Source: Clostridiales bacterium
GTDB taxonomy: Bacteria; Bacillota; Clostridia; Lachnospirales; Lachnospiraceae
Direction of reading: 5' to 3'
Length of the DNA: 6,077 nt
Assembly (NCBI GenBank): GCA_019416265.1
Contig: DXXQ01000252.1
Location: forward strand, 1-6,077
A program made the position numbers and the translations under genes. The notes under the pieces are model-generated. The model was not told the DNA's origin and did not search any database. It saw only the letters and a list, made by a program, of their open reading frames with translations. This document shows, piece by piece, positions 1 through 5,438 of this stretch (position 1 is its first letter; each line of letters opens with the position of its first letter).

Positions 1-2010
1 TTGCAAAAGTTCATTACTTTTATCCTGTGCCTCTTTACGGTCTGCAATCTGCTTTTTGCATACCTCAATGTCCTGTTCTGTCATCTTACGTATCTGGTCA
101 AATTCAGAAACCTCTTTTTCCAAATTCTCAAGTTCTCCGGCCGGATTTCCTTTTTCTGCAACAAACTCGGATTTTACTTTTACAGCTTCCTTCTTAGAAA
201 GAAGATTCCGCTTTGTATCTGCCAGAAGCTTCTTTGCTTCCTGTTCCATCAGACCATAAACCGAAAGCCCCAATAAATTTCCAAGGATAGTCATGCGATC
301 TTCTTTCTTAGCCTGCAAGAATAACCCATACTGGTCCTGCATGATTAAAGCGCAGCTGCGGAATGTCATTGAATCCATACCAAGGATTTTCTCTATTTCA
401 GCCTGTGTATCTTTTATTCTCTCTGCAGACAGGTTCAGCCATTCTTCTCCATCCTTTTGCGAAATGTTCAAGGTTGCCCTGCCTGACTTCGTTCTTGTCC
501 GCACAACCCGGAAACGCTTATCCCCAATATCAAACACAAATTCTATCGAGCCACTTCTTGCATCTTCCGTCCCTCGGATCCATGCTTTGTTATCCCCTTC
601 TCTTGTTTCTTCGTACAGGCAATCAGCAATCGCATCCATGAAAAGGCTGCTCTTCCCTGCTCCATTTACGCCATTGATAGAGCAAAATGAAATATCAGAA
701 AAATCAAAGCTCTCTTCTTTATAATTTCGATAGTTCTTAACCGAGATTGATACCGGTCGGAAAACTCCATGGTTCTCTGATGTCGTTTCCGACTTCATAG
801 CAACGGAAATAATTGGTTCGCCCAGTTCAACGATCTTGTCCGTATCTTTTACGCATTTCTCAGAGAGCCATTTTTTCAAATTTAGCAACGGATCGCTTTC
901 CTCTGACAAGAGACCTCTGTTTGCTACATCAACCATACTTTCCGCTTCAATGTCAGCTACATAGAATGCACCCATCTCATATAAATCAGACTGCAAAACC
1001 GGTATATTAAGTGCCTTTTTCTGTTCAACAGTACAGCTATATTTGATTCTGACAATTTTATCTGATACAAGGAACGGATATCCCTCTGTAAAGAGAAACT
1101 CCTTTCCCCGGCAGAGATAATTCTCAACATCCTCTTGTGACCATGTGATCGTCTGAAACTTCCTGTACGGAGTCTCATATCGCTTTCCGGATTTAAGTCT
1201 TCTTCCGTCAAATTCATGTATCCAAAATCCCCTGCTCTGTCCCTCATCGTTGAAATTCATGGCATTTATGGCGCCGGAATAGAATACATCTTCCAGTCCC
1301 TCTATGGTCTGCGGACGGTGGATGTGTCCTAAAAGAACTGCCGAATAATCTGCCGCTTGTATGGCTTCTCTTGGAATAACCGGTTCAAAATTTGAAAAGA
1401 ACGAGGTTTGTCCAGATTCCATGTTGCATCCCGGCACTGTATAATGTGCCATCAAAATTGCAGGAGTCATATCTGGTATGATATTTGTATTTGAGCATTG
1501 CGCCCTTAACCCCATAACCATATCTGATATATACTTGGTCCATGTCAGATTTTCTTCCTCTGCAGACAAGCCAGGGAATTTCGCTCGAAATTCCTGTTTG
1601 TCAAACCCGGGAATACAGGCAACATCCGCTATTGGAGTAGAGATAACCTGCGGTGTAGTGACAACTGCAATTTTTTTATTCTTCGACAGCATCTTTTCCA
1701 GAACCCGAAACTGTCCGGATCCATCGTGATTCGGTGTTCCACGCATCACAACTACAAACTTTGAGCGCTCTGCCAATCCCTCGATAATCCTCGTGGCCGT
1801 AACCATTTCATCAGAGTACCTAACCGGTCCTATCTGCTCTTGGTGGAAGATATCTCCGCTAATGCACACCATATCCGGTTTTTCTTCTTCCGCCACTTTC
1901 ACCATATACTCAAGGCATTTAATTGTATCAAGAGAACGGAGATTTACTCCATCCTCAATAGGACCTTTAAACTGTCCTATATGCCAGTCTGCTGTGTGTA
2001 ATATTTTCAT
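1..2010 (-). CDS. SbcD-SbcC (Mre11-Rad50-like) fusion nuclease/ATPase, 3' end outside window
   Basis: This is the N-terminal 670 residues of one open frame, with no stop from 2010 to base 1. Residues 1 to about 330 are an SbcD/Mre11-type metallophosphoesterase. The metal-binding motifs are visible in order: D8-W-H10, G52-D53, N94-H95-D96, H189, and G-H229-I-H231. From about residue 419 an SbcC/Rad50 ATPase lobe begins, with the Walker A motif G447-VNGAGK453-SS and a Q-loop region near 551-565 (MQDQYGLFL). After about 590 the sequence becomes charged and helical, as expected for the start of the Rad50 coiled coil. The zinc hook, signature motif and Walker B would lie off the window. In the known families these are two subunits that resect DNA ends and open hairpins; here they are joined. 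The start at MKILHTADWH follows a GAGGA site, and its ATG overlaps the stop of the frame upstream. A role in phage recombination or DNA-end processing is inferred from the neighbouring gene at 2190-3308. Confidence 0.9.
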   Translation of the reverse strand, partial: MKILHTADWHIGQFKGPIEDGVNLRSLDTIKCLEYMVKVAEEEKPDMVCISGDIFHQEQIGPVRYSDEMVTATRIIEGLAERSKFVVVMRGTPNHDGSGQFRVLEKMLSKNKKIAVVTTPQVISTPIADVACIPGFDKQEFRAKFPGLSAEEENLTWTKYISDMVMGLRAQCSNTNIIPDMTPAILMAHYTVPGCNMESGQTSFFSNFEPVIPREAIQAADYSAVLLGHIHRPQTIEGLEDVFYSGAINAMNFNDEGQSRGFWIHEFDGRRLKSGKRYETPYRKFQTITWSQEDVENYLCRGKEFLFTEGYPFLVSDKIVRIKYSCTVEQKKALNIPVLQSDLYEMGAFYVADIEAESMVDVANRGLLSEESDPLLNLKKWLSEKCVKDTDKIVELGEPIISVAMKSETTSENHGVFRPVSISVKNYRNYKEESFDFSDISFCSINGVNGAGKSSLFMDAIADCLYEETREGDNKAWIRGTEDARSGSIEFVFDIGDKRFRVVRTRTKSGRATLNISQKDGEEWLNLSAERIKDTQAEIEKILGMDSMTFRSCALIMQDQYGLFLQAKKEDRMTILGNLLGLSVYGLMEQEAKKLLADTKRNLLSKKEAVKVKSEFVAEKGNPAGELENLEKEVSEFDQIRKMTEQDIEVCKKQIADRKEAQDKSNELLQ

Positions 2011-2147
2011 CCGTTTTTCCTCGCTTTCTCTGTTAATTTTCTAAGCTGCGGGAAGAGCAGGGAGAACTGCTCTTCTGTTAATCCGCAAAAAGAAATTCCT
2101 TCGTTTACCCATTGTTTGTTCTGAAATACCCCCATCCGGAAAGTCAT
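2007..2147 (-). CDS. Small ORF, 46 aa, coupled to the SbcD-SbcC fusion (may be the surviving part of the broken gene)
   Basis: This is the second frame of the broken gene, listed separately because it could still be translated. It starts at ATG 2147 (MTFRMGVFQN), with a second in-frame ATG four codons later, and ends in KARKNG with its stop overlapping the next start codon. The C-terminal half (TEEQFSLLFPQLRKLTEKAR) looks like a natural amphipathic helix, which argues that this was real coding sequence. No convincing ribosome binding site precedes either ATG. If it is not translated alone, it is only the tail of the damaged upstream gene. Confidence 0.35.
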   Translation of the reverse strand: MTFRMGVFQNKQWVNEGISFCGLTEEQFSLLFPQLRKLTEKARKNG

Positions 2148-2190
2148 GAACAGAAATTTGATTGCCGGTAGTAATCTTGATCATCTTCAT
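2007..2190 (-). pseudogene. Broken small phage gene in two frames (possible DUF3846-like remnant)
   Basis: Two overlapping minus-strand frames fill the space between the recombination gene and the SbcD-SbcC fusion. The first starts at 2190 in a TAATG overlap with the upstream stop, begins MKMIKITTGNQISVHDFPDG, and ends after 49 residues at 2041 with a tail (RINRRAVLPALPAA) that looks out of frame. The second is shifted by +1, contains NEGISFCGLTEEQFSLLFPQ, and ends at 2007 in an ATGA overlap with the next start. From memory, the N-terminal piece and the GIxFCG piece resemble the two ends of small phage proteins of the DUF3846 type, which are about twice as long. Coupled junctions preserved at both outer ends suggest one ancestral gene that suffered an internal deletion and frame change. 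Losing one base of the five-G run near 2129-2133 would join the frames into a 60-residue protein. The family assignment is tentative; the frame break is directly visible. Confidence 0.55.
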
Positions 2191-3308
2191 TACCTGCTGC
2201 CCCCTCTCTGGCATTTAATGCACAGCGGACGTCCGTATTTATTCAATGAATATTCGTACACCCTCTCATTAATTTCAATTCCGCATCCGTCACAGAAATA
2301 TCCTTCATTCTCCGACGGAGATGTCGGCTCCTTTGTATGTGGTTCATCAGGAATGTTTTCCGGAACATCCATGACATCATCCTCCGAAGCGTCACTTTGA
2401 AATGCCAAATTGTTTTCAAATGTCTCTACATCGAATGTACCTTCGTTTTCAAAATCCATTCTTTTCACCGGAAGAGCCCCCACGCCAAACATATTATTTA
2501 CAGAACTTATTCCTTGGGTAAGCATCGCCTGTCTTACCGACGGCTCCGAGTAATCTGGAGAAAAAACTACTGTAGGAATTGCGAAATTTTTTTTCAGTTC
2601 CTCTTTTGTGTACGTACCTTTCACACCAAGCAAGGCTCGTATTACTCGTAGTTTTGCTCCTGTGATTGCCTTTTCCGCCCAAGTCTTTTTTAGTAACGCC
2701 ATATTTACCATGACCGATCTTTCAATGTACTTCTCGCGGTCTACCTCATCAATCACATAAGCATCAACTGTTTTCCCCCACTTATTCTTTGCTTTAGTCC
2801 ATGTTCCCTTGAAGATCTCTGCCGCAGCTTTGGCCTGCTTTTCATCAGTAATACCTCTTGTGGCTTTGTCAGAAAATTCAATCCTATACTTTTCTTCTTC
2901 ATCTTCAAGGCAGATTTCTTTCTGATCTGTCTCCGTCCGGCAGGTCCCGTCTGCTTTTCGCATCGCTCCCTGTGCATGTGCTCGGTACGTCACCCGGTTG
3001 ATGCGTTCTCCATATGTCTGCTCTGGGTTAAACTGAATTCCGGCCGCCATAGCCATTTTATTTAGTAATGGTTTAGACAACGAAAAGACGTCCGCATATA
3101 TCTTGTTTCCTTTGTCGTCTTTCCTGCCAGTATCAACAGATCCGACTTTGAAAATATCTCCACTTGTTTCACTCAAATCCACCGCAACTTCTTCCACATG
3201 GAATTTATAGAATGGGTTGAGCTGAACATCTGTCGCTGTCGGGATTAACAGATTATAACCTTTGTACTCTTTTATTACTTCCGGCAATGATGCCATTACA
3301 TCTTTCAT
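2190..3308 (-). CDS. Phage recombination-associated protein with C-terminal zinc finger (putative ssDNA-annealing protein)
   Basis: A 372-residue protein. The start at MKDVMASLPE is chosen because GAGAGGA lies about seven bases upstream; a longer 394-residue frame begins at 3374 but would overlap the previous gene and lacks such a site. Residues 1-285 form a globular domain. The stretch SVMVNMALLKKTWAEKAITG at 198-217, followed by KLRVIRALLGV, recalls the helical K-x-W-x-E-x-A-x-x-x-A-x-x-R segment of RecT-like annealing proteins. Residues 286-336 are acidic and probably disordered. The C terminus holds a CxxC-x20-CxxC zinc finger (C339, C342, C363, C366) with the YSxxxYGRPLC pattern known from other Firmicute phage recombination proteins. 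It sits directly upstream of an SbcD-SbcC fusion, a typical partner for a single-strand annealing protein. It carries no nuclease or Walker motif. The annealing role is inferred from context and weak motif similarity. Its stop overlaps the next start by one base. Confidence 0.6.
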   Translation of the reverse strand: MKDVMASLPEVIKEYKGYNLLIPTATDVQLNPFYKFHVEEVAVDLSETSGDIFKVGSVDTGRKDDKGNKIYADVFSLSKPLLNKMAMAAGIQFNPEQTYGERINRVTYRAHAQGAMRKADGTCRTETDQKEICLEDEEEKYRIEFSDKATRGITDEKQAKAAAEIFKGTWTKAKNKWGKTVDAYVIDEVDREKYIERSVMVNMALLKKTWAEKAITGAKLRVIRALLGVKGTYTKEELKKNFAIPTVVFSPDYSEPSVRQAMLTQGISSVNNMFGVGALPVKRMDFENEGTFDVETFENNLAFQSDASEDDVMDVPENIPDEPHTKEPTSPSENEGYFCDGCGIEINERVYEYSLNKYGRPLCIKCQRGGSR

Positions 3309-3348
3309 ATTGCTTTCCTCTCTTTCATGTGCTAAAATAAAATTGCTT

Positions 3349-3588
3349 TTAATTCTCATGCGCCTGATCGGCAATCGCCATCGTCAGAGTGTATTTGGTT
3401 AAAAGTTCTGACTTAATGGCTTCAATCACTAATTCAGCCAGATAGCCCGGTGTCCGTCTAACACCGTTGCAATCGCCAAAACGCTGTATTAGTGATTGGA
3501 GTTTTTTTCTTGCCGAAATCACAGCGTTTTCATAAAGCTCTTCTGGTATCTCAAATCCTATTGCATCATCAATCATCTTCTTGTCCAT
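3349..3588 (-). CDS. Hypothetical phage early protein, 79 aa
   Basis: I do not recognise this protein. The start at MDKKMIDDAIGFEIPEELYE is preferred over an ATG 18 bases earlier because AGGAGA lies seven bases upstream of it. The protein is soluble and predicted mostly helical, with a basic middle (ARKKLQSLIQRFGDCNGVRR, residues 26-45) and a C-terminal helical part (GYLAELVIEAIKSELL). It has no cysteine cluster, membrane helix or enzymatic motif. Its first 16 bases overlap the end of the membrane-protein gene upstream, and 40 bases separate it from the recombination gene downstream, so it is co-transcribed. An accessory role in replication or recombination is only a guess from position. Confidence 0.72.
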   Translation of the reverse strand: MDKKMIDDAIGFEIPEELYENAVISARKKLQSLIQRFGDCNGVRRTPGYLAELVIEAIKSELLTKYTLTMAIADQAHEN

Positions 3589-3929
3589 ATCCGATCTCCT
3601 ATCCATTCGAAAACATAAAATGTAAAAAATGTGATAAATCCTGCCGCTATTACTTCTCCACCAAGAGCTTCATACCCTCGTATTTCAAGAAGCTTTTCGG
3701 ATATGATATGCCAAAATGCCAAACCAGCTACTATGGATACAGCAATCTCAATGGCAGAAATTGCCGCTTCCTTTATCTTTCTTACGAAAATCTGTCTTTT
3801 CCTTTTCCTCCTTTCGTTCTCTATTTTCTCGGCATCCATCTGCCTAAGGACGGCAGTTCTTGGATACCTATAGCAAATAATAATTGTTTCTTTATCATTT
3901 ATCAGATCGTATAATCTAAGTACCTTCAT
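3573..3929 (-). CDS. Small two-helix membrane protein, 118 aa
   Basis: No known family is recognised. The N-terminal half is soluble and ends in a very basic helix (ENERRKRKRQIFVRKIKE, residues 37-54). Two hydrophobic segments follow: about 56-76 (ISAIEIAVSIVAGLAFWHII) and about 92-110 (VIAAGFITFFTFYVFEWI). The basic stretch before the first helix predicts a cytoplasmic N terminus, with both ends inside if both segments span the membrane. The start has an excellent GGAGG site five bases upstream and forms an ATGA overlap with the preceding gene. A membrane protein among early DNA-metabolism genes could affect superinfection or host physiology, but nothing in the sequence shows that. Confidence 0.72.
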   Translation of the reverse strand: MKVLRLYDLINDKETIIICYRYPRTAVLRQMDAEKIENERRKRKRQIFVRKIKEAAISAIEIAVSIVAGLAFWHIISEKLLEIRGYEALGGEVIAAGFITFFTFYVFEWIGDRIWTRR

Positions 3930-4093
3930 ACTGCCTCCTCAAATAAAATACTCATTTGACCGCTTTCCTCAATTTGTAACATCCTAGAAACACGCTTTGA
4001 CTCTTCTTTCCTGAACTCTTTTTCCTCATTACAGTCACATTGTTCTCCCGGATCCAGATTACTTCCACATTCCGGACATGTACGATAATACAT
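3926..4093 (-). CDS. Small cysteine-rich putative zinc-binding protein, 55 aa
   Basis: The protein opens MYYRTCPECGSNLDPGEQCD and contains a CPEC pair followed by CDC, so four cysteines (C6, C9, C18, C20) could bind one zinc ion. The rest is a charged helix (EEKEFRKEESKRVSRMLQIE). From memory, such MYYRTCPxCGxxLDPGExCDC proteins are frequent in Clostridia prophages and conjugative elements, without known function. The start at 4093 is chosen over 4114 because AGGAGGT lies nine bases upstream of it. The gene follows the HTH gene after 13 bases, and its stop overlaps the start of the membrane protein by four bases, a translational-coupling arrangement. Confidence 0.8.
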   Translation of the reverse strand: MYYRTCPECGSNLDPGEQCDCNEEKEFRKEESKRVSRMLQIEESGQMSILFEEAV

Positions 4094-4106
4094 TTTCTTC
4101 CACCTC

Positions 4107-4322
4107 CTACTCAATCATGCAATGTTCATTGAAATATTTTTTTGGAATTCTTCCGGACGGATAAGCCTTTGTAAGTTTACCGGATGCGATGCACTCTTTT
4201 CGCATCGTGCGAATCATTTCATACGCTTTTGACCGGCTTATTCCAAGCAATTCAGTTATGTCGTTTACCATGTAATATGAACGGTTTGTACTGTTAATTT
4301 CTTTTACGATGCCAGCAGCCAT
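4107..4322 (-). CDS. Excisionase-like winged helix-turn-helix protein, 71 aa
   Basis: A small DNA-binding protein. Residues 17-44 (YMVNDITELLGISRSKAYEM and the following helix) are a helix-turn-helix in which GISRSKAYE matches the recognition helix of MerR/excisionase-type proteins. Residues 49-64 (KLTKAYPSGRIPKKYF) form the expected wing and return strand. The size fits phage and ICE excisionases and helix-turn-helix accessory proteins. A GGAGG site lies eight bases before the ATG. It is third in the leftward operon, after two other HTH genes. It could be an excisionase or a regulator; no integrase is in the window to decide. Confidence 0.78.
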   Translation of the reverse strand: MAAGIVKEINSTNRSYYMVNDITELLGISRSKAYEMIRTMRKECIASGKLTKAYPSGRIPKKYFNEHCMIE

Positions 4323-4335
4323 ACAACCGCCTCCT

Positions 4336-4812
4336 TTACTCTAAATTTTTTTCAGCCCAAATTTTTAAGCTCTGTGTAATTTTATTCAACTCGTCCAATG
4401 TCTTGATAATCTTGTTGAGATCTTCCTTTTCATCTTCCGTTATTACGCCATCCTCAGTAATATCAAGAAGAAGTTCTTTTGCAGCGGAAATTTTTCTGAA
4501 CGATGACAAGGCCTTAATACTAATCCTGTCCAACGCCTCTACCCTAATTTCCGGAAAATCTTTTCCAAGCGGACACATATTTTTACAGTAATAAGATTTC
4601 AGCTCTGGTGCGTTATAAATATCTGACATCATCAGCACCTCATCCGGAAATGGATTCTTGCTTCCAAGTTCTATGCGTGCCAGACGACTTCTATCTATTC
4701 CAAGTTCTTCCGATGCGCCTTCTCTGCTGTTTAGGCGGTCATTGAACTTTGCCGCATTGTAACGTGCCTGGGTAAATATGTTTTCCCCTGCTTTCGTAGC
4801 ATGCTTTCCCAT
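4336..4812 (-). CDS. XRE-family helix-turn-helix protein with a conserved C-terminal helical domain, 158 aa
   Basis: Residues about 18-68 form an XRE/Cro-CI type HTH, with REGASEELGIDRSRLARIEL as helices 2 and 3. Two cysteines follow (C76, C80, in YYCKNMCPLG), then a helical region. Residues 117-128 (DITEDGVITEDE) match the spacing of an EF-hand calcium loop, with D, D, G, I and E at positions 1, 5, 6, 8 and 12. The tail (LDELNKITQSLKIWAEKNLE) is amphipathic and may mediate dimerisation. Proteins of this build are familiar from Clostridia prophages as XRE regulators without a defined target. AGGAGG lies eight bases before the start. The gene is second in the leftward operon, 32 bases after the Cro-like gene and 13 before the next. 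Confidence 0.8.
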   Translation of the reverse strand: MGKHATKAGENIFTQARYNAAKFNDRLNSREGASEELGIDRSRLARIELGSKNPFPDEVLMMSDIYNAPELKSYYCKNMCPLGKDFPEIRVEALDRISIKALSSFRKISAAKELLLDITEDGVITEDEKEDLNKIIKTLDELNKITQSLKIWAEKNLE

Positions 4813-4844
4813 TTAATTTTCCTCCTCGCTAAGCTAAAATATAA

Positions 4845-5054
4845 TCAAACGATATTTTCCGTATATGGAACTGTGATATTTCTGTCCTGGCTTATCTTCT
4901 TCGCAATCTCCGGTGCATAAACTCGACCATTAACAACACCAGACACATAATTCCGGCACATACCAACACGCTCAGCCAGTTCGGTCATGTTTATATCATC
5001 ATCAATCATGGATTTTTTAACTTCTTTGCACCATGTCGGAAGAGTTCGTTTCAC
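4845..5054 (-). CDS. Cro-like helix-turn-helix regulator, 69 aa, GTG start
   Basis: This is the first gene of the leftward operon. Residues 23-49 (MTELAERVGMCRNYVSGVVN) form a compact Cro/CI-type HTH with little else in the protein, as in phage Cro proteins. The GTG at 5054 is chosen because AAGGGGGT lies about eight bases upstream. An in-frame ATG at 5084 would give 79 residues but has no ribosome binding site, lies inside the operator repeats, and falls at the predicted transcription start, so it could only work as a leaderless start. By position it should bind the repeats just upstream and oppose the repressor encoded at 5538-5891; this is inferred. Confidence 0.78.
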   Translation of the reverse strand: MKRTLPTWCKEVKKSMIDDDINMTELAERVGMCRNYVSGVVNGRVYAPEIAKKISQDRNITVPYTENIV

Positions 5055-5075
5055 ATTTTCCACCCCCTTATCGTC

Positions 5076-5119
5076 TTTAAACATTTGTTAATTACATTTG
5101 TTGTTTACATTCGTTCAAT
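5076..5119. promoter_or_regulatory. Operator: three tandem 13-base repeats between divergent promoters
   Basis: Three head-to-tail copies with consensus ACATTYGTTnnWT occupy 5081-5093, 5094-5106 and 5107-5119 with no gap, preceded by TTTAA. The first two share the core ACATTTGTT exactly; the third has ACATTCGTT. They cover the leftward -10 and the -35 boxes of both promoters, so a bound protein would block both. The 25 bases at 5076-5100 recur at 5445-5469 upstream of the repressor gene with 21 identities. This arrangement strongly suggests binding sites of the HTH regulators; which one binds cannot be read from the sequence. Confidence 0.7.
5091..5118 (-). promoter_or_regulatory. Leftward early promoter
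   Basis: On the minus strand, -35 TTGAAC (5118-5113) and -10 TGTAAT (5096-5091) are separated by 16 bases. The -10 differs from consensus at one position. Transcription would begin near 5084, about 30 bases before the GTG of the Cro-like gene. The operator repeats overlap the whole promoter. Confidence 0.5.
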
Positions 5120-5132
5120 TTTGTCTTAGAAT
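5104..5132 (+). promoter_or_regulatory. Rightward promoter for the 71-aa gene
   Basis: TTTACA (5104-5109) and TAGAAT (5127-5132) each match the sigma-A consensus at five of six positions and are separated by the ideal 17 bases. The -35 overlaps operator repeats two and three. The -35 boxes of this and the leftward promoter lie side by side, so the two transcripts diverge from one small region. Confidence 0.65.
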
Positions 5133-5146
5133 AACGTTATACGTTA
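5132..5146. promoter_or_regulatory. 15-base palindrome at the rightward transcription start
   Basis: TAACGT-TAT-ACGTTA is a perfect six-base inverted repeat with a three-base centre. It begins at the last base of the -10 box and covers the predicted start site near 5139. Its sequence is unrelated to the ACATTTG repeats, so it may be the site of a different regulator acting only on the rightward transcript. Confidence 0.45.
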
Positions 5147-5171
5147 ACAATCACAGAAAGGAGTATCAGAT

Positions 5172-5387
5172 ATGAATAATTCATCATCATGGGCCGAGCA
5201 ACTTCAAAATATTGGATTGACAGAATTTTCAGATGCCAACCGTAAGATTCTGTCCAGTATCGAAAACAGCGGCGTTAAACTAAATGACGCTTCAATATTG
5301 CAAGCTTCCGCAGAAGCAATAATAAGAGCTGTATCTGTTATGATTGAAGAAAATAACAAGGCTCTTTTAGTAGAAGCCGATCAATAA
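5172..5387 (+). CDS. Hypothetical small acidic helical protein, 71 aa
   Basis: No family is recognised. The protein starts MNNSSSWAEQLQNIGL, is predicted almost entirely helical, and has a hydrophobic C-terminal helix region (ASILQASAEAIIRAVSVMIE) too polar to be a clear membrane span. It has no cysteine, HTH or catalytic motif. AAGGAG lies eight bases before the ATG. It has its own strong promoter under the operator repeats and its own terminator at 5410-5435, so it is a one-gene transcript in the switch region. Possible roles include a regulator partner, anti-repressor or lysogenic conversion factor, but none is shown by the sequence. Confidence 0.75.
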   Translation: MNNSSSWAEQLQNIGLTEFSDANRKILSSIENSGVKLNDASILQASAEAIIRAVSVMIEENNKALLVEADQ

Positions 5388-5409
5388 TTATTCAGTTGCA
5401 TTACACCTT

Positions 5410-5435
5410 GAGTGATTGCCGTCACTCTTTTTTTT
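5410..5435 (+). terminator. Rho-independent terminator after the 71-aa gene
   Basis: GAGTGA (5410-5415) pairs with TCACTC (5422-5427) around the six-base loop TTGCCG, followed by eight T residues. It lies 22 bases past the stop codon and would insulate the repressor gene from the upstream rightward promoter. Confidence 0.85.
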
Positions 5436-5438
5436 GAA

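Noticed and set aside
293..724. 143-codon plus-strand open frame
   Set aside because: It lies wholly antisense to the SbcC ATPase lobe, whose Walker A and Q-loop motifs prove the minus-strand frame. It has no ribosome binding site and its translation looks like a frame shadow.
957..1247. 96-codon minus-strand open frame
   Set aside because: It overlaps the C-terminal part of the SbcD domain in another frame and encodes no recognisable motif; the SbcD frame is continuous through it.
2753..2977. 74-codon basic minus-strand open frame
   Set aside because: It is an alternate frame inside the recombination gene, lysine/arginine rich through codon shift, with no start signal.
3309..3374. 22-residue N-terminal extension of the recombination protein from ATG 3374
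   Set aside because: It overlaps the upstream gene, lacks a good ribosome binding site, and the ATG at 3308 has GAGAGGA at ideal spacing.
3492..3914. 140-codon plus-strand open frame
   Set aside because: It is antisense to the membrane protein and the 79-aa gene, both of which have strong start sites and coupled overlaps.
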